Part shown: in pieces, positions 27,379 to 36,144 of the stretch
How positions within the stretch are numbered: position 1 is the first letter of the stretch
Layout of the letters: every line of letters starts with the position of its first letter
Origin: JAFGVL01 sp963662245
GTDB lineage: Bacteria; Bacteroidota; Bacteroidia; Bacteroidales; Paludibacteraceae
Length of the DNA stretch: 64,000 bases
Direction: 5' to 3'
Assembly: GCA_963662245.2 (NCBI GenBank)
Contig: CAXXVQ010000010.1
Location: forward strand, 1 to 64,000
Program-made: the position numbers and the translations under genes
Notes under the pieces: generated by a model
What the model was told of the DNA's origin: nothing
The model's database searches: none
The model's input: the letters and a program-made list of their open reading frames with translations, nothing else

Positions 27379-28299
27379 ATGCCTACAAATTTCCCCGAAG
27401 TATGGGTTGGCCGTGTTGAAAAAAAGCTAACTAATACAGACCAAGCCCCTTGGTTAGATGGTATTGCTGAGATTGACACACCCGTTGTTTCGCTTGGTGA
27501 AGGTACGGATAGTGAGAAAAACATTATCAACATCCCTACGAGCGATTTTGAGCCAACTGTGTTGATTAATAACACAACTTACCCATTGGCTCTAGAAGAA
27601 TATTCTGATGATACCGCAGTGGTGTCTTTGGATAAGTATCAAACAGCTCAAACAAGCATATCTGACGATTCTGCTATGGGTGCTTCTTACGACAAAGTGG
27701 ATTCTGCCACTAAATCGCATACTACCTCAATCTTGAAAAAGAAATACGGTAAAGCGATTCATGCACTTGCACCAAGCTCGCACACTACAAACACTCCTGT
27801 TATCATTACCACTGGTGAAGATGATGGTACTGGTAGAAAGCGTTTAACTCGCAAGGATATCAATGCCCTTAAAAAGCAGTTTGATGAATTGCAAATCCCT
27901 GCTTTAGGCCGTCGTTTGGTACTTAGTTCCGACCACTCTGATGATATTCAGAACTTCGACCAAAAGTTTGCCGACCAATTCTACAACCTTCAAAGTGGTA
28001 AGGTGTATAAAATTGCTGGTTTTGAAATCTACGAATATGTAAACAATCCATATTTCAACGCCACTACAGGAGTTAAAAAAGCATTTGGAGCGATTCCAAC
28101 AGCAGGAACAGATTTTCAAGCTTCGGTTGCTTTCTATGATGGTAATGTTGCTAAAAAGACTGGTTCAACTAAGCAATACTTCTCACCTGCTAAATCAGAC
28201 ACAGCTACTCAATCAAACAAACTGAACTATCGTCACTATTTTATTTGTGTGCCTAAGCGCAACATGTACATCGGTGCGATTGCATCAGGTAAAATCTAG
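27379..28299 (+). CDS. Major capsid protein (Mu gpT-like)
   Basis: The 306-residue protein starts MPTNFPEVWVGRVEKKLTN and includes ALGRRLVLSSDHSDDIQNF, KVYKIAGFEIYEY and a terminal RNMYIGAIASGKI. Position after the protease/scaffold, size and the high-expression codon style support it as the major head protein, HK97-fold. It is the only capsid candidate in the element. Confidence 0.8.
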   Translation: MPTNFPEVWVGRVEKKLTNTDQAPWLDGIAEIDTPVVSLGEGTDSEKNIINIPTSDFEPTVLINNTTYPLALEEYSDDTAVVSLDKYQTAQTSISDDSAMGASYDKVDSATKSHTTSILKKKYGKAIHALAPSSHTTNTPVIITTGEDDGTGRKRLTRKDINALKKQFDELQIPALGRRLVLSSDHSDDIQNFDQKFADQFYNLQSGKVYKIAGFEIYEYVNNPYFNATTGVKKAFGAIPTAGTDFQASVAFYDGNVAKKTGSTKQYFSPAKSDTATQSNKLNYRHYFICVPKRNMYIGAIASGKI

Positions 28300-28311
28300 G
28301 AGGTTTAAACC

Positions 28312-28644
28312 GTGGAAGTAACTAAAGAACAAAAGAAGCAAGCTCAAGAGCTTGCTTCTAAACACAAAGTAAAATCCATTTTCATCAATGAAAGTGGTGA
28401 GTTTTTTACTGAGCAAAACTTGGCTGCCCTTTCTGTGGGTGGCGACAAAGAAAAGTTTGCCGAAATCAATTGTGCTGTAAGCGTCAAAGAAGAAATTACT
28501 TTATCTCAAGAGGAGCTATTGGCGCAAATTGAGGCTGCAACTGTTAAGGCTGCTGTTGGTAAAATGCTCGCAGCCGAAAAGAAAGGCGAAAATCGCCAAG
28601 TAATTATTGATGCTTGCACAGCTAAGCTTGCAGCTCTTAAATAA
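28312..28644 (+). CDS. Small phage structural protein of unknown function
   Basis: The 110-residue protein starts at GTG and is preceded by AGGAGGT at 8 nt, a full Shine-Dalgarno sequence rare in this element; that decides the start. The sequence (LASKHKVKSIFINESGEFFTEQNLAAL, then a helical C-terminus) suggests a short beta-hairpin plus helices. Lying between capsid and sheath, it may be a head-tail connector or decoration protein. Confidence 0.6.
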   Translation: MEVTKEQKKQAQELASKHKVKSIFINESGEFFTEQNLAALSVGGDKEKFAEINCAVSVKEEITLSQEELLAQIEAATVKAAVGKMLAAEKKGENRQVIIDACTAKLAALK

Positions 28645-28652
28645 GCTAAACT

Positions 28653-29879
28653 ATGAGTTTAAGAGGTGTTTCAATAGTTGAAGGTAGAATTGGACTAAGT
28701 GTAAATGGCGGTCGTGAGTTTGCTCTTATCTGTAACGGAGTTGCCGTTACAGATAAAGCACAGCTTAGCACAGCCTACACTTTTCGTCGCCCTTCTGATG
28801 CCGTTGCTCTAGGAATAGATGCAGCGTATGACACGGCCAACAGCGTATGCGTTTACCGCCACATCTCGGAGTTTTACCGTATGGCTGGCGATGGTGTTAA
28901 ATTACACTTTATGCTGGTAGCGCAAACAGCAAAGCCTGTAGATATGCTTGCAAGTGCCAAAACACTTATTGTTGAATCTGGTGGCAATGTTACAGATATT
29001 GCTGTGGCCTATAACCCTACGGTAAATGGAACTGTGTATGTAAATGGTATTGATACCGATGTGCATGATGCAATTGCTGCTTTGCAAACTTTTGCAGAAT
29101 GGGCTAGCGATAAAGACATGCCAGTGCATACCATTCTTGAAGGTCGTAACATTAGCGATACAGTCTCTGCAATGGCCGATTTGCGTGATTTGAGTGTAGG
29201 CGATGCCACACTAGAGGCTACTAAGGTAACGCTGGTAGTTGGGCAGGATTGGACTTATGCCGATACATTGCCAGCTGTATGCAAGCGTTTTGCCGATGTG
29301 GGTAATTACCTAGGTGTAATTGCACGAAACGAGTGGAATCGCAATCCTGGTGAGCAGGCAGTAAATAATCTTACAGACACAGACAGAGGCATATTTGTAG
29401 TGGGCGGTTTAAGCAATCACAAGAAGTATGCAGAGGTGTATGATAGCTTGGAAACCATGAACGACAAAGGTTATGTGTTTCCTATTCGCTACACAGGTGT
29501 GTCGGGCTATTGGTGGAATGATGGCCATGTATGCGCTCCTATCATTCTTGATAAGGATGGCAATATGAACCAACACACCATTTACTACAGTCACACTTTC
29601 GATATGAGTAAACGAGCATTGCGCTTGGCTTATTTGCCCGAGGTGAAATCTGTATATGAGCTTGAAAATGGCTTGTTGCCACAAGGTAGTGTAGATGTGT
29701 TGAGCGAAATAGGCAATCAAGCCTTTGAAGCTATGGGCAGCTTAATATCTAGTGGCAAAGCGGTGGTAGATGCTACGAGCGATTTGCTAATCAAAAAAGA
29801 GCTAAATGTTTCGTTTAGCGTTGTGCCTACGGGCTGTATCAATGAGATTAAAGGCACATTAAACCTTAAAAACAAATAG
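28653..29879 (+). CDS. Contractile tail sheath protein (DUF2586 type)
   Basis: The 408-residue protein has the DUF2586 sheath layout: RGVSIVEGRIGLS at the start, DVHDAIAALQTFAEWASDKDMPVHTILEGR, a DRGIFVVGGLSNHKKYAEVYD core and a C-terminal GCINEIKGTLNLKN strand used to interlock subunits. It is followed after 2 nt by the tube gene, so the virion should be a myovirus. Confidence 0.85.
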   Translation: MSLRGVSIVEGRIGLSVNGGREFALICNGVAVTDKAQLSTAYTFRRPSDAVALGIDAAYDTANSVCVYRHISEFYRMAGDGVKLHFMLVAQTAKPVDMLASAKTLIVESGGNVTDIAVAYNPTVNGTVYVNGIDTDVHDAIAALQTFAEWASDKDMPVHTILEGRNISDTVSAMADLRDLSVGDATLEATKVTLVVGQDWTYADTLPAVCKRFADVGNYLGVIARNEWNRNPGEQAVNNLTDTDRGIFVVGGLSNHKKYAEVYDSLETMNDKGYVFPIRYTGVSGYWWNDGHVCAPIILDKDGNMNQHTIYYSHTFDMSKRALRLAYLPEVKSVYELENGLLPQGSVDVLSEIGNQAFEAMGSLISSGKAVVDATSDLLIKKELNVSFSVVPTGCINEIKGTLNLKNK

Positions 29880-29881
29880 AT

Positions 29882-30301
29882 ATGGCAAGGATTAAAAGAA
29901 TGGGTGAATCATATTCTGCTGGCGATGTTGTGGTAACAGTACCAGGAATGTATGATGTGAACCCAATAGCGGTTAGCTATGGTAGCAGCTATGAACACAA
30001 AAGGAATCACGGCATTAAGCGCAAAGCAAGAAGCTGGTCTATGGGCAAAGAAGAATTGGAAGGAAAGCTAACGCTACCTCTCGATGTTATTGCCGAGTTT
30101 GAAAAAATAGCTCCCAATGGAGACCTTGCACTTATTAGACCATTTCCTGCATCTATATGTTTTTTCAATGCAGAAAATGACATGATTCGCGATTTAGTGA
30201 TGTGGAAATTCACAGGAAACAAAAGAGAGGTTACGGCCGATGGTGAATTGGCTAATGAGTTCGAAATGTTTGTAACGAGTTTACAACTAAACATCCTTTA
30301 A
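29882..30301 (+). CDS. Tail tube protein
   Basis: The 139-residue protein starts MARIKRMGESYSAGDVVVTV and has GKEELEGKLTLPLDVIAEFEK and a terminal strand NEFEMFVTSLQLNIL, fitting the small beta-barrel tube proteins that follow sheath genes. It is followed by a terminator-like hairpin, which would favour high tube and sheath expression. Confidence 0.8.
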   Translation: MARIKRMGESYSAGDVVVTVPGMYDVNPIAVSYGSSYEHKRNHGIKRKARSWSMGKEELEGKLTLPLDVIAEFEKIAPNGDLALIRPFPASICFFNAENDMIRDLVMWKFTGNKREVTADGELANEFEMFVTSLQLNIL

Positions 30302-30305
30302 AAAT

Positions 30306-30340
30306 AACCTTTCCGCTTCACAAGTAGCGGAAAGGTTTTA
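30306..30340 (+). terminator. Terminator or attenuator after the tube gene
   Basis: AACCTTTCCGCT and AGCGGAAAGGTT form a 12-bp stem with an 8-nt loop and a short T run. Downstream late genes continue on the same strand, so it may be partial. Confidence 0.8.
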
Positions 30341-30385
30341 TCAAAAAAAAAAACAAAACATTAATACACACAAACAAAACAGAGT

Positions 30386-30918
30386 ATGGAAAAAGATAAA
30401 TTACCTGCAGGTATTACCGCAGAAATGATTGCAAGTGCAAAAATCAAACATGGCGACGATAAAGTGAAATTTATCGAAATATATAATGAAGATGGAAACG
30501 ATGTAGAACTTACAGTTCTTGCCTGCGTGCCAACTCGTACCGTAATAGGTCAGTATCGTCGTTATGCCGACACCGACCCTAAGAAAGCGGATGATATCCT
30601 TATGAAGGCAAGTTTGCTTTCGCACAAAGAACAAGTGATGGCCAGCGATGCATTATTTCTTGGTGCATTAACTGGTATTGCTGAACTAATCCCTGTAAGA
30701 AAGTCTGCAGTAAAAAACTGCTAGAGCAACTACCCGATATTCCCGAGCTGGGAGGTGATAGTTGCGATGTAGACGATTTACTGAGTGCGTATGATGCGCA
30801 AATAAGGTTTCTATTCAAAGAGAACCCTGACGAGCTGAGCGACATGGAATATGCTCGCAGAGTAAAAGAACTTAAGTGGTTGGCCGAAAACGGATTTTTA
30901 AGCGGAATTAGATTATGA
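30386..30918 (+). CDS. Tail assembly chaperone with programmed -1 frameshift
   Basis: The zero frame encodes 112 residues and stops at TAG 30722-30724. Just before it lies A AAA AAC (30712-30718), a classic -1 slippery heptamer in the correct phase. Shifting there opens a frame that runs to TGA 30916-30918 (LLEQLPDIPELGGD ... YARRVKELKWLAENGF), giving about 177 residues. This mirrors the gpG/gpGT pair of lambda and gp41/gp42 of Mu. The extended stop overlaps the next ATG at 30915. The tape measure, its expected partner, is encoded elsewhere. Confidence 0.85.
30712..30718 (+). promoter_or_regulatory. -1 ribosomal frameshift slippery site
   Basis: The heptamer A AAA AAC lies in zero-frame phase, two codons before the zero-frame stop TAG. 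Downstream GAGCTGGGAGGT could pair to stimulate the shift; no stable hairpin was modelled. Confidence 0.8.
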
Positions 30919-31526
30919 CATTTGACTTTAAAGGGAGGTTTCAAAATGCCTTTGGCTATGTAAATAGCAGTATATCTAGGCGGTTGGCTTCATTGGGCTT
31001 CGATGTAAGCAATGATAAGACATCCAACAGAAAGCTTAGTGTTTATTCTTGGAATAATGATACAACTTTTGATGAGGTTACACTGCGCAGAGATGTGGCT
31101 GGTGTAAACGAAAGTTACCTTTTTGGATATAGTGGCATGATGCAAGAAAGCCTAAATGTATTTGCTCCACCTCCAATGCTGAGCCTGAAGCGTTCCAAAA
31201 AAATAGCAACAACAACGCTAGACGGTGACAGCTTGGAGTGTGTAGAGCGATACAATACCGAGCCTTACGATATTACTTGGCGTGGGCTATTGATAGACAT
31301 GGATAATCATGAGTTTCCACTCGATAAGCTTGAGTCCATTAATAGGATTTTTGAAGTAAATGGCGTGTGGAATGTTGACAGTGAAATACTGAACCGTGTG
31401 GGTGTTAATGCCATTTACATCAAAGATATTGATATTGACTTTGTAGAAGGTTATGAAGATACAATACAATACACGCTTACCGCTCGAGCGATTAAACCAT
31501 TAGAATATCAATTAATAATTACATAA
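30915..31526 (+). CDS. Phage tail/baseplate protein (DUF6046-like)
   Basis: The 203-residue protein starts MTFDFKGRFQNAFG and contains LRRDVAGVNESYLFGYSGMMQESLNVFAPPPMLSLKRSKK and EPYDITWRGLLIDMDNHEFP, a layout I associate with DUF6046 proteins of Bacteroidota phages. It sits between the chaperone and the hub-like gene, where Mu has its DNA-circularisation/gpN gene. The ATGA overlap with the frameshift product suggests coupling. Confidence 0.6.
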   Translation: MTFDFKGRFQNAFGYVNSSISRRLASLGFDVSNDKTSNRKLSVYSWNNDTTFDEVTLRRDVAGVNESYLFGYSGMMQESLNVFAPPPMLSLKRSKKIATTTLDGDSLECVERYNTEPYDITWRGLLIDMDNHEFPLDKLESINRIFEVNGVWNVDSEILNRVGVNAIYIKDIDIDFVEGYEDTIQYTLTARAIKPLEYQLIIT

Positions 31527-31527
31527 G

Positions 31528-32532
31528 ATGAAACAAATTACTTTAATCATTAGCCTTATGCTATTGTACCTAAACATGACAGCGCAGGTTCAACTTGGCA
31601 ATGTCTTACTTAAAAATGTGTCTCAATTTGAGATTAACGAAAATGTGCTCGAAATGAGCAACACGGCAAAAATTACTATTCCTCGCAATTACGGTCAATT
31701 GGCTGGTAAGTCAATTTTAGAGCAGTTCAAGGTTGGTGATAAGGTTGTAATTCAATGCGGATATGATGGTGATTTGCAAACAGAGTTTGTTGGTTACATC
31801 CGTGAAATTGAAAGCGACCGACCTGTTGTGGTTCACTGCGATGACGAAACTTATCCATTGCGACAAACCAACTATGTGAAAACATATAAAGCCACAGGAA
31901 CTACACTAAAGCAGATTCTTGCAGATATAATCCCAGCAAGTTTCATGAGGGTAGAATGTCCTAATGTAGTGATAGGTAAATATCAGATTGATAATGCTAG
32001 TGCCTTTGTTGTACTGCAAGATTTGATGCAAAGCTATGGTTTGTATAGTAGGCTTCAAAATGGAGTACTCAAGGTTGGATTGGCTTACGACTTTGCCGAC
32101 AAAGCCCAAAACCACACCTATGTGATTGGTAAAAACACCAAAAAGAATGAGCTTAAATTTAAGCGAAAAGAAGATTTAAAGTTGCGGTTTAAGGCAGTGG
32201 CCACAAACCCTAACGGCAAAAAAACAACAGTTACTGTAGGCAGTAAAGATAGTTACGCCTCCGAGCGAACGCTAAACTTTGCAGGGCCGATGACAGAAGA
32301 TCAATTGCGCAAGTTAGCTCGTGGAGTAATGCAAAAGAATGTGTACGATGGATACACTGGTAGTATTTCGGGCTTTTGCATACCTCGCACACATGCTGGC
32401 GATGCGCTGGCAATAAAAGATGTGGACGAACCCGAGCGAGAGGGTAAATTTTTAATTGAACGGGTTGATATAACCTACGATGACAATAGTGGTATTACTC
32501 GCAAAAACTCATTGAGTTTTAAGCTCGGGTAG
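31528..32532 (+). CDS. Baseplate hub protein (Mu gpP / P2 gpD-like)
   Basis: The 334-residue protein resembles late-control/hub proteins: KITIPRNYGQLAGKSILEQFKVGDKVVIQCGYDGDLQTEFVGYI, then LKQILADIIPA and a C-terminal FLIERVDITYDDNSGITRKNSLSF. Its N-terminus (MKQITLIISLMLLYLNMTAQ) looks like a signal peptide, odd for a cytoplasmically assembled baseplate; an internal ATG at 31576 would remove it. A 119-bp gap with a GCCAC/GTGGC hairpin follows. Confidence 0.75.
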   Translation: MKQITLIISLMLLYLNMTAQVQLGNVLLKNVSQFEINENVLEMSNTAKITIPRNYGQLAGKSILEQFKVGDKVVIQCGYDGDLQTEFVGYIREIESDRPVVVHCDDETYPLRQTNYVKTYKATGTTLKQILADIIPASFMRVECPNVVIGKYQIDNASAFVVLQDLMQSYGLYSRLQNGVLKVGLAYDFADKAQNHTYVIGKNTKKNELKFKRKEDLKLRFKAVATNPNGKKTTVTVGSKDSYASERTLNFAGPMTEDQLRKLARGVMQKNVYDGYTGSISGFCIPRTHAGDALAIKDVDEPEREGKFLIERVDITYDDNSGITRKNSLSFKLG

Positions 32533-32651
32533 CTGCTTTGTTTTTAAAGCGATTACAAACGCCACTTCGTGGTAGGTGGCAAAAGATACAGAATAGGAAA
32601 GAAAAGCGATTACATCGTGTTTTAAAGTGTGTTTAAAGTGTGTTTTGAAAG

Positions 32652-33194
32652 ATGGGAGCATTAGAACAAGCAATTGAGAAAGCCGTTGCAGCTATTTGTG
32701 AGAAAAAACAAATAGTACAGGTACTCACAGGTACTGCCATAAAAGTTGGTGCAACGACCTGTTCGGTTGAGCGTGATGGTGCTCCCACTCTTGAAGATGT
32801 ACGCTTGGATGCTATCGATGATGAGTTAACAAGTCGCTTCACTGTATATCCTGCCGAAAACAGTTCTGTGCTAGTTGGTATAATAGAAGGGGTAAAAACC
32901 GAGGCTGTAATACTGAAGTGTTCTGAAGTGGCTAAGGTTAGCTTTAAAGCTGGCACGCAAACACTGGTGATGAACAAGGACGGCTTTGTGTTTAACGCAG
33001 GAACTGATGGAATGGTGAAACTTACAGAACTTGTGAGCTGGATGGATAAGGTTAGTACCGATTTGAATACGCTTACATCGCTTCTTTCTACAAGCCCTGT
33101 TGCAGGTAATGGTGCCGTGCTTGGCATTGTGTTTAACCCTACAACCCCAACGCCAGTAAAAGCTGCATTTGAAGACTCTAAAATAAAACACTGA
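32652..33194 (+). CDS. Baseplate-associated protein, possible spike component
   Basis: The 180-residue protein has an N-terminal helix (GALEQAIEKAVAAICEKKQ), then beta-rich VLTGTAIKVGATTCSVERDG and an OB-like segment (RFTVYPAENSSVLVGIIEG), a pattern of gpV/gp45-like puncturing-device proteins. It is followed by a coiled stretch VSWMDKVSTDLNTLTSLL. It overlaps the next gene by one base. The role is inferred mainly from position. Confidence 0.5.
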   Translation: MGALEQAIEKAVAAICEKKQIVQVLTGTAIKVGATTCSVERDGAPTLEDVRLDAIDDELTSRFTVYPAENSSVLVGIIEGVKTEAVILKCSEVAKVSFKAGTQTLVMNKDGFVFNAGTDGMVKLTELVSWMDKVSTDLNTLTSLLSTSPVAGNGAVLGIVFNPTTPTPVKAAFEDSKIKH

Positions 33195-33508
33195 TGAACG
33201 GTATATTAATCGAGGATACTAATGATTTAGCAATAGTTCCTGTAAGAGATGGCAGTGGGCTAATTGTATCGGGGCTTGTGCTTGGTAATATAGACTATCA
33301 GCGTTGTAGGCTCATTATTGAAGCCCACAAAGGCGAATTTAAAGAACTGCCTACGCTTGGTTTTGGAATAGACAGCTATCTGAAGGCTGGCATGGACAAG
33401 AAACAACTTTTTATTAACGAACTAACAAAGGAACTCAAGTCCGACGGCTTTACAAATGCAAGCGTAAGCGTGGGCGAAACCTTATTAGATTTTGAAGTAA
33501 GTATATGA
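33194..33508 (+). CDS. Baseplate protein, gp46/gpW-like candidate
   Basis: The 104-residue protein (DTNDLAIVPVRDGSGLIVSG, KGEFKELPTLGFGIDSYLKAG, ending SVSVGETLLDFEV) has the size and 'LGxGIxxYL' segment of small baseplate wedge proteins such as Mu gp46 or T4 gp25. It overlaps the lysozyme gene by four bases (ATGA). Confidence 0.55.
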   Translation: MNGILIEDTNDLAIVPVRDGSGLIVSGLVLGNIDYQRCRLIIEAHKGEFKELPTLGFGIDSYLKAGMDKKQLFINELTKELKSDGFTNASVSVGETLLDFEVSI

Positions 33509-33978
33509 AATCAGTAAATGCAATAACACTAATTAAGCAGTTTGAGGGCTGCAAGCTTAAACCCTACCTGTGTCCTGCAGGTGTGCCAACGATTGGCTGG
33601 GGAAGTACTCGCTATCCAAACGGTGTGAGGGTGTCAATGAAAGACCCTGCTATCACTCAGCAAAAAGCGGATGAAATGCTTTTGTTCGATTTACAAGCAT
33701 TTGAAAAAGATGTAACATTTCTTACTAAAGATGTAATTCTTACTCAAAACAACTTTGATTCGCTTGTAGATTTTGCATACAACTGCGGTTCTGACATTGA
33801 TATAGATAGTACTCCAGAAGGTTTAGGAGACTCAACTCTTCTAAAAAAGGTGTTGAAAAATCCAAACGACCCAAGCATCGCAGCGGAGTTTGCCAAGTGG
33901 AATAAATCAAAAGGAGTTGTAACAAAAGGTTTGGTAAGAAGGCGCAAAGCAGATGCTGAACTATACTTTAAAAAGTAA
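33505..33978 (+). CDS. Endolysin, GH24 phage lysozyme
   Basis: The 157-residue protein has the GH24 core FEGCKLKPYLCPAGVPTIGWG. The catalytic Glu is in FEG, Cys replaces the T4 Asp20 (a known, functional variant in phage lysozymes) and the Thr is in PTIG. NNFDSLVDFAYNCGSD and GLVRRRKAD complete the fold. It has no signal peptide or SAR helix, so it needs a holin. It lies among baseplate genes rather than at the end of a lysis cassette. Confidence 0.92.
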   Translation: MKSVNAITLIKQFEGCKLKPYLCPAGVPTIGWGSTRYPNGVRVSMKDPAITQQKADEMLLFDLQAFEKDVTFLTKDVILTQNNFDSLVDFAYNCGSDIDIDSTPEGLGDSTLLKKVLKNPNDPSIAAEFAKWNKSKGVVTKGLVRRRKADAELYFKK

Positions 33979-33982
33979 GTAT

Positions 33983-34387
33983 ATGAATACAGAATTAATA
34001 AGCATTATTCTAAATATAGTGTTTGGAGGTAGTTTCTTGGCATCTGTGTTAACGCTTAGAGCGCAAAAGAAAAAAGCAATGGCCGAGGCCGATGTTGAAC
34101 AAGGCAATGTAAAGACAAAGGAGCTCGACAATGTTCAAGAAGCTATCACTATTTGGCGTGAGATGGCCGAAAGCCTAAAAGTTGAGCGAGATGAATACAA
34201 AGCCAACTATATCGAAGTGCAAAAGCATAATGCCGATATGGCCGTACAAATGGAAGCAATACGCAAAGAGCTTACTCGCTTGGCTAATATCAATAGCAAG
34301 ATGGTTAAGTTACTTGACAAAATAACGCCCGATAACCTCGAGCAAATGGTTGAACAAATTAAAAAACTACACGATGAAAGCAAGTAA
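33983..34387 (+). CDS. Membrane-anchored coiled-coil protein, holin or inner spanin candidate
   Basis: The 134-residue protein (start MNTELISII at 33983, just after the lysozyme stop) has one N-terminal transmembrane helix (SIILNIVFGGSFLASVLTL) followed by Lys/Glu-rich coiled coil to the end. This is an i-spanin-like shape, though single-helix holins are possible. It overlaps the lipoprotein gene by 14 nt, as spanin pairs often do. Confidence 0.6.
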   Translation: MNTELISIILNIVFGGSFLASVLTLRAQKKKAMAEADVEQGNVKTKELDNVQEAITIWREMAESLKVERDEYKANYIEVQKHNADMAVQMEAIRKELTRLANINSKMVKLLDKITPDNLEQMVEQIKKLHDESK

Positions 34388-34931
34388 AATCATTATCGGC
34401 ATTATGCTCATTGCATTGATGGCCGTAGGTTGTAAAACAACTAAAACCAAAACCAGTACAGACACCAAAGCCAAAGCACAGGTGGAAACTCAAAGCGCAA
34501 GCAAAACAGATAGTACAGGTACGCTCACAAACCAAAAGGCGAGTGTTGATAAAACGCAGACCAAAGAAGCTGCAAAGATAAAAACCAAGGAAACAGAATG
34601 GAGTAAGCCCGACAGTATGGGCAAACAATATCCTGTTAAAACTAAGGAAACTGAAACCGATTACACTAAGGATACAAAAAACGATGTTGCAGCTGGGGAA
34701 CAAAGCAAGCAGAAAACAGACCTTAATAAGTCTACAGACAATAAAGTAAAGCAGAAAGCAAGTGCAGAACAGAACCACAAAGCAGCTGCGGACTCTAAAA
34801 CAGAAAGCCCGAGTTTTGTTAATTACATCTTTGGAGCTTTAGCTGGAGTTATAGCAATCTTGTTTTTAATCGATTCAGGGGCATTAACTAAGTTATGGGC
34901 GTGGATTATCCGCCTTTTGTATAAGAATTGA
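34374..34931 (+). CDS. Lipoprotein with C-terminal transmembrane helix, u-spanin candidate
   Basis: The 185-residue protein (start MKASKIIIG at 34374) has a lipoprotein signal with lipobox MAVGC, a highly polar Lys/Thr/Glu/Gln region of about 120 residues, and a C-terminal helix NYIFGALAGVIAILFLIDSG followed by a basic tail. Outer-membrane lipid anchor plus inner-membrane helix in one chain is the unimolecular spanin design (as in phage T1). The linker could span the periplasm. Confidence 0.6.
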   Translation: MKASKIIIGIMLIALMAVGCKTTKTKTSTDTKAKAQVETQSASKTDSTGTLTNQKASVDKTQTKEAAKIKTKETEWSKPDSMGKQYPVKTKETETDYTKDTKNDVAAGEQSKQKTDLNKSTDNKVKQKASAEQNHKAAADSKTESPSFVNYIFGALAGVIAILFLIDSGALTKLWAWIIRLLYKN

Positions 34932-34957
34932 ATTTAAACGGTATTTAAACGGCAATT

Positions 34958-35236
34958 ATGGCAAGTATTAATGTGGCAGACAAACAAAGCTTACTAGATG
35001 TGGCAATTCAGCGACTTGGAAGCATCGAAAGCGTGTTCTCACTCGCTCTGCTTAATGGCTTGTCGATTACGGACGATTTATTACCAGGGCGGCCTATTGT
35101 GCTTGCTGCTGTGAGCAATTCCGATGTGGCGAATTATTTCGCCAACAAAGGACTGATGCCTGCAACTGCAATTACAACCACCACCGAGGAACAAGCTCGC
35201 ATTTTTGATGAAACTCACGCTGACGAATTTGAATAA
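34958..35236 (+). CDS. LysM-like tail protein (gpX-type)
   Basis: The 92-residue protein has QSLLDVAIQRLGSIESVFSLALLNGLSITDDLLPGRPIVL, a LysM-like fold as found in phage tail protein X, which helps join baseplate hub and tube. A TTTAAACGG repeat (two copies) lies just before its start. It is followed by an acidic tail. Confidence 0.65.
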   Translation: MASINVADKQSLLDVAIQRLGSIESVFSLALLNGLSITDDLLPGRPIVLAAVSNSDVANYFANKGLMPATAITTTTEEQARIFDETHADEFE

Positions 35237-35241
35237 TAGAT

Positions 35242-36144
35242 ATGGCAACAATAGCAGAATTAAAAAAACAAATAACCGACGCATTTATGAGCAACGAAAC
35301 GCTTATGAATGCCTATGGCTTGAGTACCTCAGATAGCTTTGATGATAAGTTCAGCAAAGTAAGCTTTGAAAGCGTGCTATTCTATGTTGTAGCCTTTTGC
35401 CATAAGCTAATCTATGACATTGTAGATGTGTTTAAAGCAGAACAGCAAGCTGCTATTGATGCGGCATATATTGCAAACGACCGCTGGTGGTATAATCAAG
35501 TGATGACTTATGTATTTGGTGCTGCTTTGATTTATGATGAAAAGACATACAAGTTTTCGCCCTCTATAATTGAGGGCTCTACGCCCTTGTGCGCCTATTG
35601 TTCTATAAGGCAAGCAGTAAATGCAAATGAAGTTACCTATGTAAAAGTAATGGCATCTAAGAAAGCTTACGCAGTGCTTAGCATTGGCGAAAAAACAGCT
35701 ATGACAGAATACCTCAAACGAGTAGCTCCAGCAGGCGTTATTTTCGAGATAGAAAGCAATACGCCCGATGTAATTTATTTTCCACTGAGTGGCGAAACCG
35801 CAGGCATACAAATATACTACGACCCCATGCTGGTAGATAGCACAGGTACGCTCTTAAGCGATGGACAAACGCAGCCTGTAAACGATGCAATTGCAGCATA
35901 CATCAACGGCATTGTGTACGGTGGTCGCTTTAATGTAACTAAGCTTATCGATGCCATACAATCAGCCGTAGGCGTGGTAGATGTTAAGATAAACACTTGC
36001 AAGATTCACAAATATAGCGATGCCTCAGGTGTGGGTTCTGTCGTTACTACCACGGTCGATTTAGCTGCAGGTGTAGGTAAGTTCGATATTGCAGACGAAA
36101 CATATGTAAGCACAATAGGCTATTTCCCACAATCAGCATTATGA
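35242..36144 (+). CDS. Baseplate wedge protein, gpJ-like position
   Basis: The 300-residue protein starts MATIAELKKQITDAFMSNE and contains helical segments then beta-rich regions (VDVKINTCKIHKYSDASG). Its order after the X-like gene and before a gpI-like gene matches baseplate J of P2/Mu type tails, but the sequence match is weak. It overlaps the next gene by four bases. Confidence 0.5.
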   Translation: MATIAELKKQITDAFMSNETLMNAYGLSTSDSFDDKFSKVSFESVLFYVVAFCHKLIYDIVDVFKAEQQAAIDAAYIANDRWWYNQVMTYVFGAALIYDEKTYKFSPSIIEGSTPLCAYCSIRQAVNANEVTYVKVMASKKAYAVLSIGEKTAMTEYLKRVAPAGVIFEIESNTPDVIYFPLSGETAGIQIYYDPMLVDSTGTLLSDGQTQPVNDAIAAYINGIVYGGRFNVTKLIDAIQSAVGVVDVKINTCKIHKYSDASGVGSVVTTTVDLAAGVGKFDIADETYVSTIGYFPQSAL

